Shown piece after piece: positions 1 through 7,368 of a stretch of 64,000 nucleotides of DNA. Location: contig NZ_MUKU01000013.1 in the NCBI RefSeq assembly GCF_002081825.1, positions 1-64,000 on the forward strand, in the 5' to 3' direction. A program made the translations under genes and the position numbers. The DNA is from Chromobacterium haemolyticum (GTDB lineage: Bacteria; Pseudomonadota; Gammaproteobacteria; Burkholderiales; Chromobacteriaceae). The notes under the pieces were generated by a model. That model searched no databases. It saw nothing but the letters and a program-made list of their open reading frames with translations, and had not been told where the DNA came from. Each line of letters starts with the position of its first letter. Position 1 is the first letter of the stretch.

Positions 1-90
1 GGTCACTGCAAGGGCGTGGACGATCCATTGAGGATCAATTTTCTGAGAAAGAGCAGAGAAATCAGGGTGTTTGTGAGCCTTGCCAACCAT
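1..90 (-). CDS. IS4-family transposase, N-terminal fragment (runs off the window)
   Basis: The first 30 codons of an open frame start at ATG 90 and run to the left edge. The segment FSALSQKIDPQWIVHALAVT matches the style of the IS4 transposase N-terminal domain, in which a short helix ending in a DP(E/Q) motif precedes a charged segment. The frame stays open upstream of the ATG but has no better start. The DDE catalytic domain would lie beyond the window, so intactness is unknown. The family call rests on this short segment plus the IS4-like terminus at about 182. Confidence 0.6.
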   Translation of the reverse strand, partial: MVGKAHKHPDFSALSQKIDPQWIVHALAVT

Positions 91-150
91 AGGGACGGAA
101 ATGAGTGAGTCAACATGAGCGAAGTATGAGCAAGATTCGCACCATGAAAA

Positions 151-180
151 ATGCCGTTCACTTGCTTAAGTGAACGGCAT
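151..180 (-). terminator. Palindrome at IS end, probable terminator for the downstream-reading gene at 203-610
   Basis: Arms ATGCCGTTCACTT (151-163) and AAGTGAACGGCAT (168-180) are perfect complements with a 4-nt loop. On the minus strand the hairpin is followed by a short T tract (TTTTT, then C). It lies 22 bp after the stop of the membrane-protein gene and just before the transposase, so it probably stops read-through into the insertion sequence. Confidence 0.65.
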
Positions 181-202
181 TAGGCCAACGACCGGGATTT
201 TT

Positions 203-610
203 TCATTCTTCGGGAGGCTGCTCGCCTTTACGCATCTCCACCGCCTTCATGATCACATAGGCCAGCATGGCGCACAGGAAGAACAACAACATGACCCAGG
301 CAATCGAGCGCAGCGTGTCGATGAAGGTGTTGAACAACTCCAGCAGCCATCGTTCGCCGGTCAGTTCCATCACGGTGCTGCCCTTGCCCGCGGCCGGCGG
401 CAAATACTTCTCCAGCGACCACTGCCGCACCCCGCCGGAAACCCCGGTGACCACGATGGCGAAGAAAATGTACTTGCGCCAGGCATCGGTCAAATCACGC
501 CCCAGGACCCGCGACAGAATCTTGTTTACCGCCGGATCGAAAAAACGCGCGGTGAATATCGAAGTGGCAATCGCCACCGCCAAGGTCAGACCGAACAAAG
601 CGTAAAACAT
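203..610 (-). CDS. Small inner-membrane protein, function unknown
   Basis: A 135-residue protein with three likely membrane helices: one at the N-terminus (FYALFGLTLAVAIATSIF), one near residues 55-70, and one near residues 105-128, followed by a short charged tail. ATG 610 is preferred because a GGGGG tract sits six bases upstream. ATG 616 is too close to that tract, and longer upstream starts would add a non-hydrophobic leader. It stands alone between the insertion-sequence end and ruvB. I do not recognise a named family, and no catalytic motif is visible. Confidence 0.7.
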   Translation of the reverse strand: MFYALFGLTLAVAIATSIFTARFFDPAVNKILSRVLGRDLTDAWRKYIFFAIVVTGVSGGVRQWSLEKYLPPAAGKGSTVMELTGERWLLELFNTFIDTLRSIAWVMLLFFLCAMLAYVIMKAVEMRKGEQPPEE

Positions 611-730
611 AATCATCCCCCGCCGCAGCGGAATGCGTGAAAGCCAGAATTGTACGCCTGCGCGCCGGCGCAGGCGATCAGCGGATGGCCATGCTGCTGC
701 GCGCAAGCGACAACGCCGGGACTCTGCTCG

Positions 731-1765
731 TCAATCTCTCAGCGGCAGGCCAAAGTGCTGATAAGCCAGCGCCGTCGCCATCCGGCCACGCGGAGTGCGC
801 TGCAGATAGCCTTGCTGGATCAGGAAGGGTTCGATCACATCCTCTATGGTGTCGGTGGATTCGCCAATGGCTGCCGCCACATTGTCCAGGCCCACCGGTC
901 CGCCGGAAAACTTCTCCAAAATGGCTTGCAGCAACTTGCGGTCCATTACATCCAGGCCAGCCGGATCCACGTCCAGCATCGCCAGCGCGGCGTCCGCCAC
1001 CTGGGAGCTGACCACGCCGTCGGCCCTGACTTCGGCGTAATCCCGCACCCGGCGCAGCAGCCGGTTGGCGATGCGCGGCGTGCCGCGGCTGCGACGCGCC
1101 ACTTCGAACGCGCCGTCGTCGACCAATTTGACGTTCAACAAACCGGCGGAACGGCTGACGATGCGGGTCAGTTCCTCCGCGTTGTAGAACTCCAGCCGCG
1201 CGACAATGCCGAAGCGGTCGCGCAGCGGGTTGGTCAGCATCCCGGCGCGGGTGGTAGCGCCCACCAGGGTGAATGGCGGCAGATCAATCTTGACCGAACG
1301 CGCCGCCGGCCCCTCGCCTATCATAATGTCGATCTGGTAATCCTCCAGCGCCGGATAGAGGATTTCCTCCACCACCGGGCTCAGCCGGTGGATCTCGTCG
1401 ATGAACAACACATCGTGCGGTTCCAGATTAGTCAACAGCGCGGCCAGATCCCCGGCTCGCTCCAGCACCGGCCCCGAGGTCTGCCGCAGATTGACGCCCA
1501 TTTCGCGGGCCACGATATGCGCCAACGTGGTCTTGCCCAACCCGGGCGGGCCGAACAGCAGCACGTGGTCCAGCGCTTCGCTGCGGCGCTTGGCCGCCTC
1601 GATGAAGATTTCCAGCTGTTCGCGCGTCTTTTTCTGGCCGACGTACTCGTCCAGCAGCTTGGGCCGCAAAGCGCGCTCCAGCGCTTCCTCCTGGCTGGAC
1701 AGGCTTTGCTGGGTGACGATGCGCGGCTCGGGCGCTCCGCCGTACAGGTTGTCGGTTTCAATCAT
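731..1765 (-). CDS. ruvB: Holliday junction branch-migration ATPase RuvB
   Basis: RuvB is the hexameric AAA+ motor that drives branch migration with RuvA during recombination repair. The 344-residue protein has the family length. Walker A is [11 protein letters not shown] near residue 70, Walker B is [11 protein letters not shown], and sensor 1 is GATTRAG. The C-terminal winged helix ends in the expected [15 protein letters not shown] segment. It lies about 6 kb from ruvA and ruvC on the same strand, rather than in a ruvCAB operon. The start shares the intergenic region with the divergent ribB promoter. Confidence 0.97.
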   Translation of the reverse strand: MIETDNLYGGAPEPRIVTQQSLSSQEEALERALRPKLLDEYVGQKKTREQLEIFIEAAKRRSEALDHVLLFGPPGLGKTTLAHIVAREMGVNLRQTSGPVLERAGDLAALLTNLEPHDVLFIDEIHRLSPVVEEILYPALEDYQIDIMIGEGPAARSVKIDLPPFTLVGATTRAGMLTNPLRDRFGIVARLEFYNAEELTRIVSRSAGLLNVKLVDDGAFEVARRSRGTPRIANRLLRRVRDYAEVRADGVVSSQVADAALAMLDVDPAGLDVMDRKLLQAILEKFSGGPVGLDNVAAAIGESTDTIEDVIEPFLIQQGYLQRTPRGRMATALAYQHFGLPLRD

Positions 1766-1814
1766 GGTGTTAGCCGTCGGCCAAAAAAACGAATGTCCAA
1801 TCTTACCACCGCGC

Positions 1815-1820
1815 TATAAT
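1815..1820 (+). promoter_or_regulatory. Probable sigma-70 -10 element of ribB
   Basis: A perfect TATAAT lies about 35 bp upstream of the FMN riboswitch. The best -35 at usual spacing is ATGTCC (1793-1798), only a 3/6 match, so the -35 assignment is weak. Transcription would begin around 1827 and run through the riboswitch. Confidence 0.55.
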
Positions 1821-1854
1821 CGCCGCTGGCCCGCCCATCATCGCGGGCCGACGC

Positions 1855-1999
1855 AACGTCTTCAGGGCGGGGTGCAATTCCCCACCGGCGGTATGATCGC
1901 AAGATCGAGCCCGCGAGCGCTTCCGCTTCCCGGCGGAAGGTCAGCAGATCTGGTGACAGGCCAGAGCCGACGGTAATAGTCCGGATGAGAGAAGATGAC
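1855..1999 (+). promoter_or_regulatory. FMN riboswitch (RFN element)
   Basis: The conserved RFN blocks appear in order: TCTTCAGGGCGGGGTG, CCCCACCGGCGGTA, the GAGCCCGCGAGCG block, a variable stem, GTCAGCAGATCTGGTG, GCCAGAGCCGACGGT, and the closing TAGTCCGGATGAGAGAAGA. The basal P1 stem pairs TCTTC (1859-1863) with GAAGA (1991-1995). It precedes ribB, so FMN is expected to repress riboflavin synthesis here. Confidence 0.97.
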
Positions 2000-2057
2000 A
2001 TGGCCGCCTGCCGCGCTACGCGCGGCCGCGGCGTGTTCGCTGCGCGCTTTTGCGCGC

Positions 2058-2082
2058 GGGTTGGCTTTCGCCGACCCTTTTC
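2058..2082 (+). terminator. Riboswitch expression-platform terminator
   Basis: GGTTGGC (2059-2065) pairs with GCCGACC (2070-2076), including one G-U pair, around a TTTC loop, followed by CTTTTC. It sits between the aptamer and the ribB start, so FMN binding probably favours premature termination. The antiterminator pairing was not worked out. Confidence 0.6.
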
Positions 2083-2125
2083 ACGCCCTGGAACCTGTTT
2101 CTCAAACGACCCGAGGACCGTTTCC

Positions 2126-2785
2126 ATGAGTATCGCCACACATCCCGACACCTTGTCTCAACGCGTCGAAACGGCGCTCAGCGCCTTGCGCCGCGGCTTG
2201 CCGGTCATCGTTCCCGACGACCACGACCGCGAAAACGAAGCCGACCTGATTCTAGCCGCCGACACGCTGAGCGAAACCGAAATGGCGCGTCTGATCCGCG
2301 ATTGCAGCGGCATCGTCTGCTTGTGCCTGACCGCCGAGCACGCCGCCCGGCTGCAATTGCCGCCGATGACGCAACGCAACGGCAGCCGCTACGGCACCGC
2401 CTTCACCGTCAGCATCGAAGCCGCGCAGGGCGTGTCCACCGGCGTGTCCGCCCCCGACCGGGTGCGCACCATTCAGGCCGCCGTCCATCCGCAAGCGCAG
2501 GCCGGCGACGTGGTCAGCCCCGGCCATGTCTTTCCGCTGGTGGCGGCAGAAGGCGGCGTGCAGAACCGCCGCGGCCACACTGAAGCCGCGGTGGAACTGG
2601 CGCGACTGGCCGGCTTCCAACCCGCCGGCGTGCTGTGCGAGCTGATGAACCCGGACGGCAGCATGATGCGCGGCGCGCAAATCGCGGACTACGCTCAAAC
2701 GCACGCGCTGCCCGTTCTGAGCGTGGCCGAACTGGCCGAATGGATTTCCGCGCAGAACTTAGCCGCCGCTCCGCTGTCTGCTTGA
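2126..2785 (+). CDS. ribB: 3,4-dihydroxy-2-butanone-4-phosphate synthase
   Basis: RibB converts ribulose 5-phosphate to 3,4-dihydroxy-2-butanone 4-phosphate and formate, feeding the xylene ring of riboflavin. The 219-residue protein is a stand-alone RibB without a fused GTP cyclohydrolase domain. The metal- and substrate-binding motif [11 protein letters not shown] is at residues 31-41, and the later [16 protein letters not shown] segment is also typical. ATG 2126 gives the family N-terminus. In-frame codons back to 1985 overlap the riboswitch and are not coding. Expression is expected to follow FMN level through the upstream riboswitch. Confidence 0.96.
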   Translation: MSIATHPDTLSQRVETALSALRRGLPVIVPDDHDRENEADLILAADTLSETEMARLIRDCSGIVCLCLTAEHAARLQLPPMTQRNGSRYGTAFTVSIEAAQGVSTGVSAPDRVRTIQAAVHPQAQAGDVVSPGHVFPLVAAEGGVQNRRGHTEAAVELARLAGFQPAGVLCELMNPDGSMMRGAQIADYAQTHALPVLSVAELAEWISAQNLAAAPLSA

Positions 2786-2797
2786 TCTTTGCCCTTA

Positions 2798-2819
2798 GCC
2801 GCGGGCTAACGCCCGCGGC
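2798..2819. other. Intergenic hairpin between ribB and glrK
   Basis: GCCGCGGGC (2798-2806) and GCCCGCGGC (2811-2819) form a perfect 9-bp stem with a TAAC loop. No T tract follows on either strand, so a factor-independent terminator is not supported. It may be a processing or pausing signal 19 bp before the glrK start. Confidence 0.45.
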
Positions 2820-2837
2820 GACGCCGCCGACCCCTCC

Positions 2838-4247
2838 ATGCTTCGTTTTATTTCTTTCCGCAGCCTGTTGCTAGCCAGCTTCCTGATCGTCGCCGTCGTG
2901 CCCTCGGCCGTGCTGATTCAGCTTCGCAACGAGTTAGGACACGCCGCCTCCAAGCTGCGCTCGCATCAGGAACAAGCCAAGGAATGGCTGGACGCCAACC
3001 GCGTGTCGCGCGAGCAATCCATTCAATTCGAGCGCGCCACCCGCCAGGCTCAAATCCTGAAAGACCACGCGCTGGCCAACACCGCCGTCGGCGCCTGGCA
3101 GGAGATCGAGCTGGCGCAACGCAAATTGCAACGCGGCGACGACGACGAGTTGACGCTCAGCGCCCGGGCCATTCTGGCGATCCAGCCGCAACTCCAAGCC
3201 CTGCCGGCGCGCGCCGGCGCGCAACGCGACCGCTTGTTCCGCCAGCTAGACCTGCACCTGACCGCGCAAGGCCAATTGATCAACCGCCAACTGGAACAAA
3301 GCCAGCGCCAATGGCAGGACTCGATCACGGAAATGCGCCGTACCGCCGACCGCCTGGCCTGGCTGTCGCTGGCCTCCGCTCTGGCGCTGGCTCTGACGAT
3401 GACCTTATTGATCAGTTGGCCGCTGCGTAAGCTGCAAGCCAAGATCGCGCGGATGAGCGACGGCGCGCGGCTGCAGGACTGGCGCCAGTCCGGCCCCGCC
3501 GACCTGCAGCGCCTGGCCCGCGAGTTGGCCCAGCTGGACCGCCGGCTGGCGGCGCTGGAGGAACAGAAAGGCCGTTTCTTCCGCCAAGCGTCCCACGAAC
3601 TGAAAACCCCGCTGGCCGCCATCCATGAGGCTGCCGCGCTATTGCGTGAAGAAGTGATAGGACAGCTGTCCGCCCAACAGCAGGAAATCGTAGCCATCTT
3701 GCAAAACAATGCGCAGACCCTGCGCCAACGCGTGGAGGCCTTATTGCGCTATGATGCCGGCCAATGGCTATCCGAGACACTGACAGTGGAGACCTTCGAC
3801 CTGCCGGCGCTGATTGCGGAACGGTTGCAGGCCTGTCGTCCGCTGCTGCAAGCCAAACGCCTCGCCGCCGAAGTCCAAGGCGACATGGAGCGGGTCAACG
3901 GCGACCGCTCCAAAGTGGAAACCATCCTGGACAACCTATTAATCAACGCCATTCGCCACAGTCCCGTCGACAGCACCTTGAACATCCGCCACGGCCGCGA
4001 CGCCGGCGGCGTCTGGCTGGAGATCAGCGACCAAGGATCCGGCGTGCCGGAAGCCTATCGAGAAAAGATTTTCGAGCCGTTCTGGAGCGGCTCGCCGCCG
4101 CCGGATGAATTGCCCGGCACCGGGCTGGGCCTGGCGATGGCGCGCGGTTTCGCCCAATTGATGCGCGGCGAGCTGACGCTGGAACCCAAGCCCCAAACCG
4201 GCGCCTGCTTCCGCCTGCAGTGGCCGGAACCGGAGAACAAGACATGA
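2838..4247 (+). CDS. glrK: Sensor histidine kinase GlrK (QseE-like)
   Basis: This 469-residue membrane kinase has a membrane helix near residues 8-26, a periplasmic helical region to about 175, a second helix (LAWLSLASALALALTMTLLI), a short HAMP-like linker, a HisKA domain with FRQASHELKTPLAAI (phospho-acceptor His), and an HATPase domain with the N box LLINAIRHS and a GTGLGLAMA G box. The order kinase-lipoprotein-sigma-54 activator matches the enterobacterial glrK-qseG-glrR locus, which supports the GlrK call over a generic kinase. The stop overlaps the next start as ATGA. In enterobacteria GlrK phosphorylates GlrR under envelope-related cues; the signal here is unknown. Confidence 0.85.
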   Translation: MLRFISFRSLLLASFLIVAVVPSAVLIQLRNELGHAASKLRSHQEQAKEWLDANRVSREQSIQFERATRQAQILKDHALANTAVGAWQEIELAQRKLQRGDDDELTLSARAILAIQPQLQALPARAGAQRDRLFRQLDLHLTAQGQLINRQLEQSQRQWQDSITEMRRTADRLAWLSLASALALALTMTLLISWPLRKLQAKIARMSDGARLQDWRQSGPADLQRLARELAQLDRRLAALEEQKGRFFRQASHELKTPLAAIHEAAALLREEVIGQLSAQQQEIVAILQNNAQTLRQRVEALLRYDAGQWLSETLTVETFDLPALIAERLQACRPLLQAKRLAAEVQGDMERVNGDRSKVETILDNLLINAIRHSPVDSTLNIRHGRDAGGVWLEISDQGSGVPEAYREKIFEPFWSGSPPPDELPGTGLGLAMARGFAQLMRGELTLEPKPQTGACFRLQWPEPENKT

Positions 4248-4774
4248 AAACATCTCGCTTTTGGGCCCTCAACGCGCGGCGGCTGCTCTGGCTGTGCGGC
4301 CTGCTAGCCCTGAGCGCCTGCGCGCATCAGCGTCAGCCGGTTGCCATGCCCGCCGCGCCCATCATCCGATGTCCAGACGCCAACCAAATCCTGCTACTGC
4401 TAAGCCAGACGCGGGAGCTCCAAGCTCTGGCCCTGGCAGGGCGGGAAAGCTGCGGCAGCAGCCGCTTGCTGACTCTGCTACAACAGGCCCAGGCGGCGGA
4501 GAGCCGCGCCGATGTTCAAAAACTGCAGGCCCAATTGGAAAGCCTGCTCGCCAAAACCGACAATCTGGACCCGGCCAGCCAGGGTCTTACGCGACTACAG
4601 CTTCAACAGCTGCAGGAAAGACGCAAACTGGCGGAAGCGCTGGAGCGACAACAAGCTCAGAACCGTGATCTGCAGAAACGCTACGACGACTTGAACGGCA
4701 AGCTCAACGCTTTGCGCGAAGTCGAGCGCGAACTCCAGCTGAAGCCCAGCAAAACCAAAGGAGGTCAGCCATGA
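4244..4774 (+). CDS. qseG: QseG-like outer-membrane lipoprotein of the glr operon
   Basis: A 176-residue lipoprotein: the signal peptide ends in a lipobox LSAC at about residue 25 (Cys acylated), and the remainder is largely coiled coil rich in Gln, Leu and Arg (about residues 70-165). Position, length and architecture fit QseG/YfhG, which lies between glrK and glrR in enterobacteria and interacts with the kinase. Sequence similarity within this family is low, so the assignment leans on context. ATG 4244 overlaps the glrK stop, and the stop overlaps the glrR start, indicating translational coupling. Confidence 0.75.
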   Translation: MKTSRFWALNARRLLWLCGLLALSACAHQRQPVAMPAAPIIRCPDANQILLLLSQTRELQALALAGRESCGSSRLLTLLQQAQAAESRADVQKLQAQLESLLAKTDNLDPASQGLTRLQLQQLQERRKLAEALERQQAQNRDLQKRYDDLNGKLNALREVERELQLKPSKTKGGQP

Positions 4775-6120
4775 GCGCTACCGCCCGCATCGTCTTGGTG
4801 GACGATGATCCCGACCTATTGCGCTTGCTCGGCCTTCGCCTCGGCGCCGCCGGCTACGAGGTTGAAGCGCTGGACAGCGCCGAAGCGGCCTTGAACGCGC
4901 TGGCGGCCCGCCGCGCCGACTTGCTGCTGACGGACTGGCGCCTGCCCGGCATGGATGGTCTGGAGCTGTTTGAACAAGTCCGGCAGCGCTACCCCGCGAT
5001 GCCGGTGATTCTGCTGACCGCCCACGGCACAGTGCCGGACGCAGTGGAGGCCGTCAGCCGCGGCGTGTTCGGCTACCTGGTCAAACCCTTCGACGGCAAG
5101 GCGCTACTGGACAAGGTGGCCCAAGGACTATCGCTGGCGGGGCCCGGACGCGCGGTCGATCAGGCCGCCGCCGGCTGGCGCTCCGGCTTGGTCAGCCGCA
5201 GTCCGGCGATGGAGGAGCTACTGGCCGAGGCCCGCATGGTCGCCGCTACCGGCGCCAGCGTGCTGTTGCGCGGCGAAAGCGGCACCGGCAAGGAGGTGCT
5301 GGCCAAAGCTATCCACCTGGCCAGCCCGCGCGCGGGCCAGCCCTTCATCGCAGTCAACTGCGGAGCGATTCCGGACAATCTGCTGGAAAGCGAGCTGTTC
5401 GGCCATGAAAAAGGCTCCTTCACCGGCGCCAACGCGCGCCAGACCGGCTTGATTCAGCAGGCGGACGGCGGCACCCTGTTCCTGGACGAGATTGGCGACA
5501 TGCCGCCGCCTCTTCAGGTCAAATTGCTGCGCGTGCTGCAGGAGCGAGAAGTGCGACCGGTCGGCGCGACGCGGGCGACCCCGGTGGATATTCGTCTGGT
5601 GTCGGCCACGCATCGTGAGCTGGAAACCTTGATCCAGGAAGGCAGCTTCCGAGAGGACTTGTTCTACCGCCTAAACGTGGTTTCGCTACGCCTGCCGCCG
5701 CTGGCGGAACGCCGCGAAGACATTCGTCTGCTAGCCGCGCATTTCCTGGAAAAAATCTCCACCCGCTATCAGAAAGCCGTTAGCGGTTTCGCCGCCGACG
5801 CGCTGGAATACCTGAGCGCCGCGCCCTGGCCGGGCAATGTCCGGCAATTGGCCAATGTTGTCGAACAATGCTGCGTGCTGACCACGGGCTCTCTGGTGAC
5901 GCTGACGCAAGTACAGAAAGCCGTCGCCAGCGAAGAAAGCGCGATTCCGACGCTGGCGGAAGCGAAGCGACAATTCGAACGCGACTACCTGGAACGCTTG
6001 CTACGGCTCACCGGAGGCAATGTCAGCGACGCCGCGCGCCTGGCTGACCGCAACCGCACCGAGTTTTACCGCTTGCTGCAAAAACACGAACTGACGCCAG
6101 CCGCCTTCAAGCTGGAATAA
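4771..6120 (+). CDS. glrR: Sigma-54-dependent response regulator GlrR (QseF-like)
   Basis: A 449-residue activator in three parts. The receiver domain has the acidic pocket VDDDPD and the phospho-acceptor Asp in LLTDWRLPG. The AAA+ domain has Walker A GESGTGKE, the sigma-54 contact loop GSFTGA, and Walker B GGTLFLDEIGD. The C-terminal Fis-type helix-turn-helix is GGNVSDAARLADRNRTEFYR. All motifs needed to activate sigma-54 promoters are intact. It ends the glrK-qseG-glrR operon. Just downstream lie two TGTC-N10-GACA sites and a sigma-54 promoter, which match the known E. coli GlrR recognition pattern. Confidence 0.9.
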   Translation: MSATARIVLVDDDPDLLRLLGLRLGAAGYEVEALDSAEAALNALAARRADLLLTDWRLPGMDGLELFEQVRQRYPAMPVILLTAHGTVPDAVEAVSRGVFGYLVKPFDGKALLDKVAQGLSLAGPGRAVDQAAAGWRSGLVSRSPAMEELLAEARMVAATGASVLLRGESGTGKEVLAKAIHLASPRAGQPFIAVNCGAIPDNLLESELFGHEKGSFTGANARQTGLIQQADGGTLFLDEIGDMPPPLQVKLLRVLQEREVRPVGATRATPVDIRLVSATHRELETLIQEGSFREDLFYRLNVVSLRLPPLAERREDIRLLAAHFLEKISTRYQKAVSGFAADALEYLSAAPWPGNVRQLANVVEQCCVLTTGSLVTLTQVQKAVASEESAIPTLAEAKRQFERDYLERLLRLTGGNVSDAARLADRNRTEFYRLLQKHELTPAAFKLE

Positions 6121-6166
6121 GCGTAGCGACGCGACAGGCGTGACGAAAACGGCGCCACCCTACGCC

Positions 6167-6184
6167 TGTCGCTAATCGACGACA
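6167..6184 (+). promoter_or_regulatory. Putative GlrR binding site 1
   Basis: TGTC-GCTAATCGAC-GACA matches TGTC-N10-GACA, the GlrR consensus described upstream of E. coli glmY. It is centred about 175 bp upstream of the predicted sigma-54 start site. The left half also forms the right arm of an 11-bp inverted repeat (6131-6141 with 6162-6172). Confidence 0.65.
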
Positions 6185-6225
6185 GGTAAAATCCCAGTCA
6201 AATCAAAGTCCTGCCCATTTCCACC

Positions 6226-6257
6226 ACCATTCTGTCGCCAAACGGCGACAGAATGGT
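6226..6257 (+). promoter_or_regulatory. Putative GlrR binding site 2, within a 14-bp-arm palindrome
   Basis: TGTC-GCCAAACGGC-GACA (6233-6250) again matches TGTC-N10-GACA. It sits inside a perfect inverted repeat with arms ACCATTCTGTCGCC (6226-6239) and GGCGACAGAATGGT (6244-6257), spacer AAAC. Its centre is about 110 bp upstream of the predicted start site, a normal distance for a sigma-54 activator. Confidence 0.72.
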
Positions 6258-6324
6258 AGCTTCCTGCAAACCAACTCAAGCCATAAAAAACATAAGTCTT
6301 TGAAAAACAATAAAAAACCAAAAC

Positions 6325-6340
6325 TGGCACGCCTTTTGCC
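6325..6340 (+). promoter_or_regulatory. Sigma-54 promoter of the BON-domain gene
   Basis: TGGCAC-GCCTT-TTGCC is an exact -24/-12 element with 10 bp between the invariant GG and GC. The start site is predicted near 6350, giving a leader of about 70 nt before the ATG at 6421. The upstream stretch 6281-6320 is A-tract rich and may help bending. A weak IHF-like match (AATCAAAGTCCTG) lies at 6201-6213. Confidence 0.8.
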
Positions 6341-6420
6341 ATAGGGAGAGCGCAAATGATCGAAGCGCGGCAGACTCAAGCGCAAGCGATGTGACTCACT
6401 CTCTCGAAAAGGTTAATCCC

Positions 6421-7056
6421 ATGAAGAAATCCACTCTTGCCATTGCTCTGATGACTTCCCTGTTCGCCGGCGCCAGCTGGGCGGCTCAAGACGCCAGCGC
6501 TCCGGCTGAACAAGCTCAACGCGCCACCGCAGCCAAGGACGACGCCAGCGCTCCGGCCGAGCAAGCTCAACGCGCCACCGCAGCCAAGGGCGACGCCAGC
6601 GCTCCGGCCGAACAAGCGCAACGCGCCACCGCAGCCAAGGGCGACGCCAGCGCTCCGGCCGAACAAGCTCAACGCGCCACCGCAGCCAAAGGCGACGCCA
6701 GCGCTCCGGCCGAACAAGCTCAACGCGCCACCGCAGCCAAGGGCGACGCCAGCGCTCCGGCCGAACAAGCGCAACGCGCCACCGCCGCCAAGGGCGACGC
6801 CAGCACTGCCGAAGCTTTGATCGCCGAAGCCGCGCCAAGCGCAGCCACCGGTCTGAACCAGGCTGTCCAGGAAGCTGTCGCCAAAGCCGCAGCTCAGGTT
6901 GGCGCCAATATCCAGACCAGCGTGAAAGCGGGCGAAGTCACTCTGAACGGCACCGCGCCCAGCGAAGAAGCGCTGCGCCGCGTAGCTGAAGAAGCCTCCC
7001 GCGTACCGGGCGTGACCTCGGTGCGCACCAACGTCACCCTCAAAGCCGCTGGCTAA
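6421..7056 (+). CDS. Secreted BON-domain protein with six 17-residue repeats
   Basis: This 211-residue protein has a Sec signal peptide (KK start, hydrophobic core, ASWA cleavage near residue 21). Six tandem copies of DASAPAEQAQRATAAKG follow (residues 24-125, the first copy ending in D), and a BON domain fills about residues 140-211 (ANIQTSVKAGEVTLNGTAP ... RVPGVTSVRTNVTL). BON domains in periplasmic proteins such as OsmY bind phospholipid or envelope surfaces. The repeat arm is Ala-rich, charged and probably helical, perhaps a spacer. The sigma-54 promoter and GlrR-type sites suggest induction by the adjacent GlrKR system, and an intrinsic terminator at 7177 makes it monocistronic. Confidence 0.88.
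   Translation: MKKSTLAIALMTSLFAGASWAAQDASAPAEQAQRATAAKDDASAPAEQAQRATAAKGDASAPAEQAQRATAAKGDASAPAEQAQRATAAKGDASAPAEQAQRATAAKGDASAPAEQAQRATAAKGDASTAEALIAEAAPSAATGLNQAVQEAVAKAAAQVGANIQTSVKAGEVTLNGTAPSEEALRRVAEEASRVPGVTSVRTNVTLKAAG
6490..6795 (+). repeat. Six tandem 51-bp in-frame repeats
   Basis: Six consecutive 51-bp units encode the 17-residue repeats of the BON protein. Units are nearly identical at the DNA level, differing mainly at third positions (for example caagctcaa versus caagcgcaa), so copy number is prone to change by slippage or recombination. Confidence 0.95.
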
Positions 7057-7176
7057 TTCCGCTTTAATTCGTCGGCGCGCAACCCGCCTGGCTCGCTTGT
7101 CATGACCTGCCGCGCCGACACTTGCTTTACCCGGAGTCGTCCCAAGGAACACACGCAAGTGTGCCCGCCTCCATTC

Positions 7177-7201
7177 GCCGCCCTTCTGGGTGGCTTTTTT
7201 T
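7177..7201 (+). terminator. Intrinsic terminator of the BON-domain gene
   Basis: GCCGCCC (7177-7183) pairs with GGGTGGC (7188-7194) around TTCT, followed by seven T residues. Confidence 0.9.
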
Positions 7202-7248
7202 ATGGAGGACCAACGCACACCGCCCTTTCTTGGCCGCCCCCGCCCCTC

Positions 7249-7368
7249 TTAAGAGCCGCTAACAAAACTCAGTTTTACGGCTGAGGCAAGGCGCGCCGAC
7301 GCAGACAGTACATTGAGTACGGCAAGTCGGCGCAACGCAGCATCAGGGGTTTTGTTAGCGGCTCTTAA
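7249..7368. repeat. 120-bp palindromic element with 20-bp terminal inverted repeats (MITE/REP-like)
   Basis: The ends are perfect 20-bp inverted repeats: TTAAGAGCCGCTAACAAAAC (7249-7268) and its complement (7349-7368). The interior holds further pairing arms, GCGCCGAC with GTCGGCGC and GTAC with GTAC, so the whole element can fold as a long hairpin. It has no coding capacity. The TTAA at each end could be part of the repeat or a target duplication. Similar elements recur in Neisseriales genomes as far as I recall, but copy number could not be checked. Confidence 0.75.

Larger units (their letters stand above)
1..182 (-). mobile_element. IS4-family insertion sequence, 5' end only
   Basis: The left edge holds the upstream end of an insertion sequence whose transposase reads leftward out of the window. 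Read on the minus strand, the presumed boundary near 181-182 begins AATGCCGTTCACTTAAG, which resembles the terminal inverted repeats I recall for IS4-group elements (inference from memory). The end is a perfect palindrome, followed by about 60 bp and then the transposase start. The other end and the target duplication lie outside the window, so completeness cannot be judged. Confidence 0.6.

Noticed and set aside
650-1819. 389-codon plus-strand frame opposite ruvB
   Set aside because: Shadow of ruvB.
1985-2125. 47-codon N-terminal extension of ribB
   Set aside because: It overlaps the FMN riboswitch and its terminator; ATG 2126 gives the family start.
6131-6172. 11-bp-arm inverted repeat after glrR as a terminator
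   Set aside because: The arms are 20 nt apart with no T tract; it overlaps a GlrR-type site, so a regulatory role is more likely.
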